From the NCBI GenBank assembly GCA_017591395.1, contig WEDG01004184.1, positions 29,475-93,474 of the forward strand: 64,000 nt of DNA, given 5' to 3'. Below are positions 22,400 through 32,325 of the stretch, piece after piece. A program made the translations under genes and the position numbers. The notes under the pieces were generated by a model that was not told the DNA's origin, searched no databases, and saw nothing but the letters and a program-made list of their open reading frames with translations. Every line of letters starts with the position of its first letter. Position 1 is the first letter of the stretch. This stretch comes from Schistocephalus solidus (taxonomy: Eukaryota > Platyhelminthes > Cestoda > Diphyllobothriidea > Diphyllobothriidae).

Positions 22400-23190
22400 A
22401 GGGTTGTAGTCGGAGCCTCATATTGGAGATGAATAGGTGTAATCCGTCCAACCATTGGCATCGCGGATTGCCTATGTCACCAGCACGTCCTGTCAATCTC
22501 GCCTCCGGACGAGAACATAGTACAGCACCCGCCAGCGCCGCGACCGAGGGTGCATCCACGTGGCCTTCTCCCGCGTCGGAAGAAAGCGTTGGTTAGAAGG
22601 ATACGGTGTTCCGCACAGGTTCGCAGAAGAAGGAGGCAGTTATCATTACAGCTACCGAGACCGTTGGGACCCAGCACTCCCTGCCAGGCAGCGTGGTCTG
22701 TCCCGATGCGGGCGTTGAAATCACCAAGGACAATTAACTTGTCCTCTTTCGGCACATTCACCAGCAAGGCGTGCAGGTCCTCGTAGAATTTGTCCTTTGC
22801 CTCATCAGAACTCGTCTTTGGAGTAGCGTAGGCGCTAGTGATGGTCGCGAACTGTTCTCCCTGAAGAGGCAGGCGGAGGCTTAGCAGGTGATCATTACTG
22901 CCATGTGGCAAACAGGGCAGAAGTCCCACGATGTTGGTCCGCGTGGCAAAAACAAAACTAATGACTCGCCTATTTACCTTTGGCCAGTTACTCTAAAATA
23001 AGTCGTAGCCGGCACCCACATCCTCCAGCTGACCCTGCTCAGAGAATCTGGTCTCGCTAAGAGCAGCAATGTCCACCTTGTAGCGCGCCAGTTCCCGAGC
23101 GACTAGCGCCATCCTCTGTTCCGGACGGTTGTTCCTAGGAATGTCTAAAAGGGAAAAAACATTCCAGGCTTTTAGTGTGAGTGGACTCAC
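22400..23190 (-). pseudogene. LINE-Z endonuclease domain, copy C
   Basis: The frame starts at ATG 23190 with MSPLTLKAWNVFSLLDIP, the conserved N-terminus of the family. It then gives [20 protein letters not shown] (catalytic Glu). A second frame (22929-22477) has [37 protein letters not shown] with an intact GDFN block, and [18 protein letters not shown]. The end (LLDYVLVRR, TDH) is frameshifted or mutated. The start is chosen because the upstream sequence is shared, non-coding 5' region in all copies. Confidence 0.8.
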
Positions 23191-23800
23191 CCGAGCAGCC
23201 TGGAGGGTTTGGGATTGGGATGGGGGGTATTGTTGTTTGTTTGAGTTTCACGACCACGTATTTTGCGATCTGTGGGCCGTGGCCGGCTGCAGAAGACGTT
23301 ATAGCCAGCATTTGTTTTAGGACACCTTTTCTAGCCACTTCCTCCACAAGGAGGCAATCAGAGCTGTCCCTAAATAAGGCTGCTCGGACATCCGAGACGG
23401 CTGCCAAACTTCAATATCGGTCACGTTTTTGTTTTAGTGGGAGAGTGTCCCAAGTTAGCATGGGCCGCCTACGTGGTTGCTGTCACCCCCACCGTAGGAC
23501 TTTTTTTGAGAGGGGGTGTGGGAAGTTCAGAAGTCAGACATACCGGGTGTGGAGGCACACACAGCACCGGAGCCCCTCACCTGGTTAAGCCCACCGATCG
23601 TGATGATTTCCCAGGGTGTGGTCGCTGGGAAGAGCCCACTACGAGGAGACACAGGTAAGAGTTGGGTACCAGTTAGAGGCGGTCACAGGAGCATTCACCA
23701 CCTGTACGAGACAAATGGAGCGACCAAATACTATCTCTGTGGTGCTACCCCTAACCAATACCCCTACACCCCACTAGTAGTTACCACACACACAAACACA
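23191..23800 (-). repeat. LINE-Z 5' region, copy C
   Basis: Shared non-coding 5' sequence also found at 7945-8290, 15190-15835, 36177-36880 and in both arms of the palindrome at 39848-41378. Conserved blocks: the AACTGGTACCCAACTCT region, the AAAAAGTCCTACGGTGGGGG region, and CCTAAACAAATGCTGG. The 5' terminus is near the CCCCTACACCCC motif at 23770. Confidence 0.65.
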
Positions 23801-24250
23801 CATATTTTTAAACTTATTATATCCCTGTACGTCTTAAACTAATTATAATTTAACTTATTCTTCTACCATCTATGTACTGTACGTATATGTTTTCTTTATT
23901 TAATTGAATTATACCTTCTTTTGTAATTTCTGTGACATATAAAATTTACCAAGTGTATCCTTTTGACAAGGACAAAGAAAATGTCAGTCATTAAAGGTAC
24001 AGTCCTACTCAATACGCAGAGCAAAAAAAAAAACAGTCAAGGCATTTGTATAGGGGTAAAATTAGTATGCCGTAATGGAAATGCGCTAGGGTAACAAATA
24101 CTCGTTAGGCGGTGTTGTATTCTATTTATACGCCAGAGATTAATTTGAGATGTGCAGGGCACTTGGTTTTCATGTGTATAGTTAACCTGAGGAATGTGTT
24201 ACCAGTAAACCTACAATGCTGGAAAAGCGTTTATCGAAAACCATCAGTTA
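23801..24250. other. No gene seen
   Basis: AT-rich sequence with a short A-run at 24027-24036. No coding or repeat assignment. Confidence 0.35.
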
Positions 24251-24254
24251 CATT

Positions 24255-24530
24255 AATAAATCAACCGAATTCGCCTATCAGTCTAGTGAGACATCTTCGG
24301 ACGCCAAATAGCAACAACCGAATAGAATCAACTTTTACATCCACGAGCACACTTACTGTCCCTGCGTACCTCAGACCAAACGTCATCCACGACGTCGACC
24401 ACCCCCAAAACCGATGACTACTCTTCATATGCCCCGCCACCCTGGATCACCGACAATATTCTTCCTGCCACAACAGCCGCGTCAATCACAGCGACGACCA
24501 CCAGTGACACCATTTATTCCATTCCAATGT
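24255..24530 (+). mobile_element. LINE-Z finger 1 and linker fragment
   Basis: The frame reads PISLVRHLRTPNSNN, a degraded finger 1 end (compare ARIGLVRHLQTRCNNN at 17520), then a Thr/Ser-rich linker. Both zinc-binding cysteines are gone. Confidence 0.45.
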
Positions 24531-24649
24531 TTCACATTATCCGTATTCGTAAAACGCCGCCTCTTCTGAAACTGTTTGCAAAAATTATTGCCATATAATT
24601 TACAGATTATTGCTTATCTAAGCACCATCTTAGCTCTTCACAACATGTT

Positions 24650-24899
24650 TTTACCCGATCGCTCTTGTAAAGCATGCCACATGTATTTTCTTAATCTACA
24701 AATTTATCTTCGTAATTGTAATTTATCTTCGGTCGTTATCTATTTTGATATAAGTAAAGCCTTTGATAAAGTGTCTCGTAGGTGCCACATAGTTAAACTG
24801 GAAGCCGTAGAAGTTCGTAGCCCCTTTGTTGATTTCATTACGCCCTACCTATCTAATCGAAAACAAAAGGTCGCCTTGAAGTCCCCATTTTCATCTTAG
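24650..24899 (+). pseudogene. Jockey/CR1-like RT fragment (motif A region)
   Basis: The frame contains SVVIYFDISKAFDKVSRRCH, RT motif A of a non-LTR element, followed by FVDFITPYLSNRKQKVAL, the usual downstream block (Y-L-x-x-R-x-Q-x-V). Motifs B and C are absent. It is about 85 codons and not the same subfamily as the CR1-like insert at 18786. Confidence 0.65.
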
Positions 24900-25808
24900 G
24901 CCCCTGCAAGGTTGCAGTGGCCCATGTTGCAACGCTGATCTTCTCTCGTTGTGTCAAAGCAGTCTTCATATTCACGAATGATTTTTTCGATGGGTGACTT
25001 CTATGATTGCAGCTGCAGCGGCAGGGGTGGTCTTGCTAAATCTATGAGAAGTGTATCCACAGTTTCTATTAACCGAGACTTGTACACGTGTCCGATAGTT
25101 TGTTTTGTTAGAGATTTCTCACAAACATTCTGGCAAATCCCGTTATTTCGTGTTCACTGACGTGGGTGCCATGCATCCACTGAGGCGGACTTTGTGGTAG
25201 GAAGCGCAGGCCAGTTTCCAAAGCGTCAAGGCAGTGGTCGGTCAAACATACGACACCAAAGTTTTGATTTGTCACGAGCACATCAGGACGATCTTAACCG
25301 GCAGGCAGTACAGCAGCCACCATTGGTGAGCTAAAATATGCACCCGTGTGATCTTTTTGTGCTTACGAGAGCGAAAGACTGTATGAGTGGCAATAAATCT
25401 GCGTTCTGCTCTGACACCGCCAGTAGAAGGCCTTTGATACCATTGCAACTACCAACTGGCTGATGAACAGAGGCAATATCAGATGCGAAAATTTTACTGT
25501 CTCTGAAGATGAGTTCAAGCAGAAATCCCCACCATAGGGCGAATAAACTTCGTGTCCCAGTGAGGTCGTCTGCCTCTTCGGAATTACTTCCTTGAACTCG
25601 CATTTTCGCGTATCGGAAATTCACTCAGCGTGTTTTTAAATAAATATTGGGTTGAAAAGAGTCTCGTTTCACAGCCCCTTTCAGATGAACGCCCATCCAT
25701 TGATCGACGGGTCAGTTGCCCTGTAGCCTGCGATAGCAAAGATCGACTGTGTTGCAGTGCATTCACGCTGGTGCCATTGCACCTTGGATGTTATTCTCAT
25801 GGCGACCA
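24900..25808. other. No recognised gene
   Basis: A 97-codon open frame on the minus strand (25624-25331) is present. I do not recognise it, and nothing next to it supports a gene. The rest is unassigned. Confidence 0.3.
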
Positions 25809-26337
25809 GTAGTTATACAAAAAGGAGCACCAACTACTGAAAAATGCACTAAGATGTCCATTGCTGGAGTACTAATTGTAATCAGTCGGTCATAGCCAAC
25901 AACAGGTATTCATGACCTCGGAATCCAACCCGAGTTCTGCTGTCCTTTTTACGCTTTAAAGTTCAGTATTCTACTCTTGGGACACGGGCTCTTTGTTAAA
26001 CACAATTTCTTTGATAGCATCTTATTCTCTACTTGCCAGCTGAAACCCCAGTTATTAGATGAGTAATTATGGTTGCCGATAGTAACAACTTCACCTCCGC
26101 AGGGCCAGTAAACTCGGTTTGTGTGCAGGCTACATCTGTCACCTCGATGCTAACCATTTCGTTCTCTCCAAGTGAATGAGGAAAATTAATCTGTCTGCCT
26201 TTGGTACATGTGAGCGGAGGGAATTGAAGGTCTTTGGAAATGTTTGTCTGTAGATCATCTTTGGCTGTCAAGGTAAGGATACTGCTCACAATATTACTTT
26301 CGGCGTTTTGGCAGCTTCAGTGCCTTGAAATGATCAT
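25809..26337 (-). repeat. Tandem unit 1 containing a SINE-like block
   Basis: First of two tandem, diverged units of about 0.5 kb. Each starts (plus strand) with a TATACA(A/G)AAAGG block. Each contains, on the minus strand, a B-box-like GGTTGGATTCC or GGTTCGAATCC, and a degraded hammerhead-like stretch. The far end shares GGTTGCCGAT(A/G)G. Confidence 0.6.
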
Positions 26338-26760
26338 GGAATTATACAGAAAGGGGTACCAACAAAAACAAAGGATACTAGGGTGGCCATAATTGGATTA
26401 TCAACGGTCGTCAATCAGGCATACCTAACCCCAGGATTCGAACCCGAATTCATTTTGTCATTGTACGTCGTTAGATCGGATGTCCTAATCTTAGGGCATG
26501 GGCTCTTTGATGAACGCTCGTTCTTTGATCGAACCTTCCTCTCTAGTTGCGACCTGGGATTTCAGTCAACGGATGGGGAATCCTGGTTGCCGATGGGAAC
26601 AATTTCACCTCCACAGCACAATTAAACTTGGATTGCGCATAGGCAACAACCTTTAAATTCTCGATACCTAACCCAGATGCGCACGTGGGATTGAGCATTG
26701 GAAGGAGGAGGAGGGTCATAAAACAATTCCTGTGCAGCACGGTTATGTGCCAAGTCAGGC
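26338..26760 (-). repeat. Tandem unit 2 containing a SINE-like block
   Basis: Second unit. The minus strand has GGGTTCGAATCCTGGGG (26426-26442), a good B-box. It is followed by GTATGCCTGATTGACGA, aligned with the hammerhead start of the SINE at 29390, but both core blocks are mutated. The rest matches unit 1 (GGGCTCTTTG, TTCTTTGAT, GGTTGCCGATGGGAACAA). Confidence 0.6.
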
Positions 26761-26989
26761 TGTAAGTTTATTCCCGCACATGAGGTCACGTGAAACCTTA
26801 GAGCCAGGATATTTGGATATTTTAGATATGAAACGCAGCTAAAGCTCTCCTTTTCTTGATTTGCACTTGCTCACCTGCCAACAACTGCTGTCAAAGGCAA
26901 TTTGAAAAAGGGAGATTCATATACTTTAAGGTGACAGTGGACCGTTTGAAGTATGAATAAAGCAGAACGTAGTTTAGCGTAGAATGTTG

Positions 26990-27600
26990 GTAGTTTCGTG
27001 GTAATGTTTACACAGTGCGATAATGGAAAAGTCTAGGAAGGGCAATGATGCCGTTCACCACGTCAGTCGACTCAAATCGGCCCACATTTGATCCGCTGGA
27101 TCTGGTATTTGAATCAAATCACTGATCTGGATGCAATGAATTACAACGAAATACATAAGGACGAGTCTGGATCCTGCCTACGTTTTAACAAAAATATTGT
27201 CTGCTGAAGTCGAGTTAAGCCCATCTACTGAACAATTATATACTACGTAGAAAAGAACTCCAACGTAATGAAACGTTTTGAGAGGTATTTTCGAAGTGTT
27301 GAGAGGTGCTTCCAGCTGAAAATAAAATATTGTTTACTTCTACAAAACCACACTTGGACATCAATTGTCTGAACAACTAGTCCCATTGTTCTCAGTCGTG
27401 AACGGGCAGTTAGGAGCCATAGACGATTAAACTATCACTATCTGTGTGATATTCCTATCTGAATTCATTGTTTCTGCACGCCTCAGCCTCAGCAAGAAGG
27501 CACCAAGGCTTAACTGAAAGCTGAACCTTGGGAACTCGGAATGATAATAACTGAAAAGGAATCTACGATCAATCGCACATCTCATGCAGTTATCAAACCA
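26990..27600. repeat. Direct copy of Kelch-gene intron block
   Basis: Matches 31570-32210 in the same orientation, 4.6 kb away. Shared blocks include AATGTTTA(C/G)ACAG, ATAATGGAAAAG/GAATGGAAAAGG, GCATAAGGACG/ACATAAGGACG, TTGAGAGG(T/C)GCTTCC and TGATAATAACTGAAA. The exon that follows in the 32-kb copy is not present here. Confidence 0.65.
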
Positions 27601-27659
27601 TTTCAACTGCGTTTTAAATCATGAATGATTTCGCAAATGCAATTGTAATGTTATTATTG

Positions 27660-27950
27660 TAGAACAACGACAGTTCAACGGTCCATTCGGACCAGATCCA
27701 CCATGTGCTCCGCATGAGGGTGGAGCAGGGACAGTGACTTTCGCGTGGATTAGTTTTAGGTGATAGTGGACTTTCTCTGCAGCCACCGCACTCTTTGTTC
27801 CCTCATCAGCATGGTTCAGGACTATGTGAAGAAGACCAGAGGCGAAAACGGGTGCACGGAGTGCGCAGCCTGTCACCACTGTCCCCCTCCCCGTATTCGG
27901 TTTTTGAGTGCAGCAGTCTGCAGTGGCCTCATGAGGCTTCCACTGTTGGT
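27660..27950 (-). mobile_element. LINE-Z 3'-UTR end fragment
   Basis: Begins CGACAGTTCAACGGTCC and continues GGTGGAGCAGGGACAGTGACTTTCGCG-like, then GATAGTGGACTT. This is the 3' terminal block of LINE-Z in minus orientation, as at 46130. Similarity fades by 27950. Confidence 0.6.
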
Positions 27951-27959
27951 CCAGTGTAT

Positions 27960-28990
27960 CTACTCCGCGGCACTGCACATAAGCGAACCATATTGCGCGC
28001 ACACATGCGGAGGTCGGCTTTTGAAATAAGGTCTTTTCGGCTTCCCACAATACCTTGACTCGATGTAAAATGAATACTTAGTTAAAGAAGATTTTTTAAA
28101 AAATATTCAAGTTTATCTTCATAAACCCTAAACCAAAACTATTCTTGCACTCATTTGACGGCACCCCAGATCTTGCAATTTTACGCTCAATGGAGGTGTT
28201 AAAATTTTTCCAATCCCCGAACGATTTTTGCGCCTGAACTGCGATTGAAGCTACCTTTAGGGTTTTCTGTCTACAAGCTGTATGCCTTCCGTGGAAGAAA
28301 TATAAGACAATCACGAAGGTCGTTAAGAAGATATGATATACTGTAAATATAATTGTGCAATGGGGTTGGACTATACGGTTTACTTTATGAGGCGCATTAC
28401 TAGATGAACATGTACGATGCGATTTAAACGGGCATTGCACGATCATAAAAATTGTTTACAAGTAAACACTTTTTTTAAGTAATCAATAGACAGCCTTTTT
28501 AGAGTGACCCATTTCATTCAAGGTTAAGAAAGGTTTAAAACGCGTTTTCTTAATTGAAATCGTAATTTTTTAAATATTTTTGCAGCATAATTACACTATC
28601 TTGCACGCCCACACCAGCAGACCGGCTTTTGAACGAACACATTTTCGGCCTCCTGAGAGTTCCCCCTCGATACGAAATGACAAATAAGCGTTCATTTTTC
28701 TATACATATTCCATGCTCTAATGAGGTTAAATGTATCTGTTCTTGCGCTCTTGAAATTCTGTACTCAATGCCCGAAAATCTTGAGCCCAAACTGCCATTG
28801 TATTTGCCTATAGCTATCTGCCTTCCGTTTAAGAAATATAATTCACTCCTTTATGTCATTAAGAAGATAGTCAATGGTGCTCCTAATATTTTGCAATGGA
28901 TTTGGGCAATATTGTACACATTCTGAGGGCATTAATAAACGAAGAGGACCGATTCAATTTAAATGGACACATTTTAAAAAACTAAAATAT
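27960..28990. repeat. Diverged tandem pair (27980-28460 and 28590-28990)
   Basis: Two blocks about 600 bp apart share CGGCTTTTGAA, TTTTCGGC(C/T)TCC, TGCCTTCCGT and GAAATATAA, ATTAAGAAGATA and ATTTTGCAATGG/AATTGTGCAATGGG. No coding signal. Confidence 0.6.
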
Positions 28991-29029
28991 AGCACTTCTT
29001 CGAGCGCAAAAGCTGAATAAAACCAAGTT

Positions 29030-29170
29030 GTAGCATAGGATGTTTAGGTGGAATCCCAAGAGGAACACACTTGGGATCGGGTATGACTGGCTGATGACGG
29101 CTAATAAGTCAGAAATGGCCATTCCGGTTTCCCTTGTCTTTGTCGGTTCCACCTAAACATCATATGCTAC
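29030..29170. repeat. 24-bp inverted repeat flanking a SINE/hammerhead core
   Basis: The left arm 29030-29053 (starts GTAGCATAGGATG) and the right arm 29147-29170 are complementary at 23 of 24 positions. The 93 bp between them are SINE body with a hammerhead motif. As DNA this could be a small inverted-repeat element. As RNA the arms would close a long stem around the ribozyme. Confidence 0.65.
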
Positions 29171-29270
29171 ACGTCGCAACGTGACCGCCTGCGAGGGCTC
29201 TAGTCTGAGCTCCAGGGCACAACGGAACATACATGTTCCTTAAGCAGATCGGTGAGCCCCACACTATCAT
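29054..29270 (+). mobile_element. SINE copy 2, head missing
   Basis: Body and tail of the SINE: CACACTTGGGAT, the hammerhead segment, TCTTTGTCGG, then the tail block GAGGGCTCTAG and GGCACAACGGAAC up to GGTGAGCCCC. The tRNA-like head with A- and B-boxes is absent. It lies just upstream of the complete copy at 29301. Confidence 0.65.
29085..29129 (+). ncRNA. Hammerhead ribozyme motif, SINE copy 2
   Basis: Core blocks CTGATGA (29091-29097) and GAAA (29112-29115) are both intact. Stem I is GACTGG (29085-29090) with CCGGTT (29124-29129), six pairs with two G-U. Stem II is GGCT-AATA-AGTC (29099-29110), four pairs with one G-U. Predicted cleavage is after T29123 (ATT site). Compared with the copy at 29390, every stem change keeps pairing by wobble. 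Confidence 0.65.
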
Positions 29271-29307
29271 CATATTCCCTATCACAACCGACAAAACAAC
29301 GAGCCCG

Positions 29308-29361
29308 TGGCTCAATGGTAGAGCATTCGACTCAAATACCAAAGGTCGCGGGTTTGAATCC
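29308..29361 (+). promoter_or_regulatory. Internal RNA polymerase III promoter (A-box and B-box)
   Basis: A-box TGGCTCAATGG at 29308-29318 and B-box GGTTTGAATCC at 29351-29361, close to the consensus TRGCNNAGYNGG and GGTTCGANTCC. The spacing matches tRNA genes, so transcription of the SINE with its ribozyme by Pol III is plausible. Confidence 0.7.
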
Positions 29362-29389
29362 CAGGTGTAACACACTTGGGATTGGGTAT

Positions 29390-29434
29390 GACTGGCTGAT
29401 GACGGCTAATAAGCCAGAAATTGCCATTCCAGTC
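29390..29434 (+). ncRNA. Hammerhead ribozyme, minimal type I
   Basis: Self-cleaving RNA fold. Stem I: GACTGG (29390-29395) pairs perfectly with CCAGTC (29429-29434). Core 1: CTGATGA (29396-29402). Stem II: GGCT-AATA-AGCC (29404-29415), four perfect pairs with a tetraloop; a C and an A sit at its base as a mismatch. Core 2: GAAA (29417-29420). Stem III is very short: A29420-T29427 and T29421-A29426 closing TGCC. Cleavage is expected after T29428 (ATT, an NUH site). Minimal hammerheads with a two-pair stem III are known from schistosome SINE-like satellites. The C-A mismatch at the base of stem II could reduce activity. Confidence 0.75.
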
Positions 29435-29590
29435 TCCCTTATCTTTGTCGGTATTATCATTCTGCCTATATCACTAGCCGCTCTGCGGCTGCTGGCGGGG
29501 CTCTAGAGTGAGCCCCAAGGCACAACGGGACGAGTGAATCCTGTAACTGATTGGTGAGCACCCAACTAACGTAACCACACCACAATCCGG

Positions 29591-30040
29591 GGCCGACGAT
29601 GGCGCAGTAATCAATACTGCCGCATCAAACACTACCCCGACAGACGAGACATGCAGTCAGAAGGACACAAGAGGACTAGCAACCCAGGGCGCTAATTAAG
29701 GTCAATGCAGATGCGGTCGAGGGCTGCCAACTGTCAAACGCCGCCCCTCAACGAGAAACATGCTGACAGTAATTAACCTCTTCCCCTCCTTCGCCCCGGT
29801 AACTATAGAGATGTTTCCTGTGTGTGTGCGGTCGATGAACGCCAAAGCCAATTCAAGACTCCTCTACCCCGTCCTCCCTACAGAGTGTAGACTGTTAAGA
29901 TACACCCGTACAATCAATATCGTGTTGCGAAAATGGCTATCACACCCTAAAAATACTGTGTGACGCGGTACGATACTCACCTCGGACGAGGGAAGCTTGG
30001 ATGTTTTTGAAACGTCAGCAAAATTCACCTATAGTCACTA
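29591..30040. other. No gene seen
   Basis: Mixed sequence with no assignable repeat or gene. Confidence 0.35.
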
Positions 30041-30640
30041 AGATTGCATTTTCTTCTCATATCATCTCCCCGAAGAAGACGAAGCAGAAGCGACGGGTTC
30101 ATAAACCGGAGTGTATTTGGCCTGACGTTTTGGAAACCCACTCGTCTCCATTATCACATTTCCGTGGTTGATATTCATGCTGGTCTTGACTATTTCAGCC
30201 TTGACACCTGCCTGGTATTATATCCGTGCTCGGCCTATTCGCTACTAATTAGGCTTGACTTCTCCACTCGCGTAAAAATTGGTTCCTTTTGCTGCCATCG
30301 TATTTGTTGGCCAGTCAGCGTGCGTATTGCCCTGTCCCTCATCAGCCAATGGACCCGATCAGTCGTTGATGCCCGCGTGAGTTGATTTCTCTCGTATGCG
30401 TGGTTGTGAGGTGGTGCTCCACGCTGGTCACGCGGCCTCAGGCCGGCTCCTCTCTTTTTTTCTTTGACGTTAGTTGCCGGCCACGCGTGATTTTGTGCGA
30501 TTGTCCCATTGAGCCCTGCGTGAACTGACTCGAGCCTTGTGCGTATCACCTGGCAGGCGGGATGCAAGTCCATGGTTCTGTTAAATGTGCCCGTGGAGGA
30601 CCCACTTTCGAGCAGCAGTCTGGCCATCGGCGGTCAACGA
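30041..30640 (-). mobile_element. Possible Penelope-like terminal region, decayed
   Basis: At 30119-30160 the minus strand reads GTGATAA, then a six-pair stem (GGAGAC with GTTTCC, loop GAGTGG), AAAAC and GTCAGGCC. The order equals the Penelope-type hammerhead at 48871-48922, with two changes in the first core block and one in the second. A GAAGACGAAGCAGAAG stretch follows on the far side, as the GAA repeat does there. I infer a Penelope-like terminal repeat, but no coding part is visible here. Confidence 0.35.
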
Positions 30641-31569
30641 ACAAACAACATTTTTGAGATATTTTAGCCAATTAATCATCACTTATGCAGATATGGAGGT
30701 TACTACCAAGCCCATATCGATACATCGATCAATTGACTTCTCGGCGGAGGTTCAGGCTTGATCCGTGACCCAGTTCGAAGGTGTGGACAACCACTTATTC
30801 GGCATCCCGTAGCGCAGCTAGCTTAGAGATTCGTATGTGCAGGATTCCGGCATGCCTTCAACCTGACCTGTGTTCTTGATTTTCAGGAATTTTGAAAGGT
30901 TCCGGAGGTGAAATGGGTTTTCTGGATCCGCCTACAATTTGCATATTCTGCTATATGAGCAAGATTACAAGTCGTTTAAACCTGGTTTGCATGCACAATT
31001 AAGTATGTGCACTCGATGCTGGAATGATGCCTCCTGGAATATTTTGTATACTTAATGTCAGTGGAAAATAAATTCTGTTACGATAGAGGTCGTAACATTC
31101 TCAATCTTTCGCAGAACGGCAGCGCACACAGAGACATAGAGAGTGAAAGAGAGTACATCTGTCTCTTATGCCCAGTTCAGTTTGCGAAAGTACCCTCGAG
31201 AGCCGTTTCATACTCTATAGGTTTTGGAGCGATCTTTCAGGACGTTGTTCGGGATCAGCTACTCACTTCGACATCATGAGATCGCAGCCCTCAGCAGCAG
31301 TTAGTTGTGATACGTCTAGAATGGGACTGTGCCAGCTTGCAAAATATCTTTTTGTATCTTTTCATGATGAACATGGCACATGAGCCACTCGCCTACTCGA
31401 TGGCGCTACTATACCAAGTGAGCTGTGCAACAAACGGTTGCCTTTGCAGCAAAGGGGATCCTATGTCCACAATGCTGTCAAACGCATCTTGGAATAGAGT
31501 GACCCATGGGGTTAGAAACCGACACTTGAAAACATAAGGTCTACAGAAAGTCAACAATTGTTTCTCACA
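30641..31569. other. No gene seen
   Basis: No recognisable domain or repeat. A frame at 31055-31279 (plus) has no identifiable similarity. Confidence 0.35.
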
Positions 31570-32325
31570 GAATTATGCTTTTTTGCAGTAATGTTTAGAC
31601 AGGGTGAGAATGGAAAAGGCTCGGAAGGGTGACAACGCCGTTCACATCGCGAACCGTTGTCAGAGTACCCAAATCCGTCCAGATTCGATGGTCCTGATCC
31701 GTTGTTTGCAACAAATCGCTGAGCTGATGGAAAAAAGAAAAGCATAAGGACGGAGTCTGGATTGCAACTAATTTTTGATCAAAATATTTTCTAATAAGGA
31801 GCAATTCAGCCCTCTCACGGTAAAACCTACCAATGCTTTTTGAGGGTTATTTTGGAAATCTTGAGAGGCGCTTCCGGCTAAAAACGAAATCAAGATTTTT
31901 AAGTAATCAGAACATGAATGGAAAAATTTTAACCATACAAAACCAAATGTAGACATCACTGTTCTGAATAACTAGACCTCTGTTGCTCAGTCAAGGTAGC
32001 ATAATTAGGAACGACTAGAGGATATAGGTGATTGAGCTACCACTATTTTCAAGGGAATTCCATGGGTATTGTTTCCTTCTTCACGCATTAGCGTCAACGA
32101 GAAGATACAACCGCTACGTGAATGTTGAACCTTGGGACTAGCTCTGATAATAACTGAAACAAAATCTACAAAAAATACATGAATCAGATACTCTTAACAT
32201 GTATCAAGCCAGTCGTAGAGATAACTGAAATAGCATCTACTATACATACAGTTGTCAAATATTGAAAATATCGCGTAACTTGTATATAGCTAGCTGTACT
32301 AAAAATGCATGTAAGATCAACTCAC
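31570..32325 (-). repeat. Kelch-gene intron block present in three copies
   Basis: Intron directly downstream of the Kelch exon (donor at 32325). Copies of this block are at 26990-27600 (same orientation) and 1396-1830 (inverted, still attached to the pseudo-exon). Confidence 0.7.

Larger units (their letters stand above)
15850..23800 (-). mobile_element. LINE-Z copy C, near full length, split by a CR1-like LINE
   Basis: On the minus strand the parts run in the expected order: 5' region 23800-23191, endonuclease 23190-22400, linker 22370-21730, RT start 21730-21633, interruption, RT continuation 18785-18050, C-terminal region 18000-17245, zinc fingers 17240-16706, 3' UTR 16700-15870. Without the insert (about 18786-21632) the element is about 5.1 kb. 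Frameshifts and stops are frequent. It lies tail-to-head against copy B (15835), both on the minus strand. Confidence 0.75.
29301..29590 (+). mobile_element. tRNA-derived SINE carrying a hammerhead ribozyme
   Basis: The head resembles a tRNA: GAGCCCGTGGCTCAATGG opens it, and AGAGCATTCGACT and GGTCGCGGGTTTGAATCCC follow. This is close to the general layout of a tRNA-Cys-like gene (my inference). A-box and B-box are 43 bp apart, as in tRNA genes. Next comes a 30-bp spacer, the hammerhead segment (29390-29434), and a tail with a GCCGC-TCT-GCGGC hairpin and a GGCGGGGCTCTAGAGTGAGCC block. Related copies are at 9390, 12420, 29054 and 45360. The SINE does not encode protein and would need a LINE partner. 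Confidence 0.8.

Noticed and set aside
25458..25505. Hammerhead candidate (AACTGG CTGATGA ... GAAAA)
   Set aside because: No pairing stem II between the core blocks and no stem I partner.
25331..25624. The last Kelch exon or another host exon
   Set aside because: A 97-codon minus-strand frame, but no Kelch pattern and no acceptor with a matching phase.
29301..29372. A true tRNA gene
   Set aside because: The head looks tRNA-like, but the acceptor stem does not close, and the tRNA part is fused to a repeated body found elsewhere. It is a SINE.
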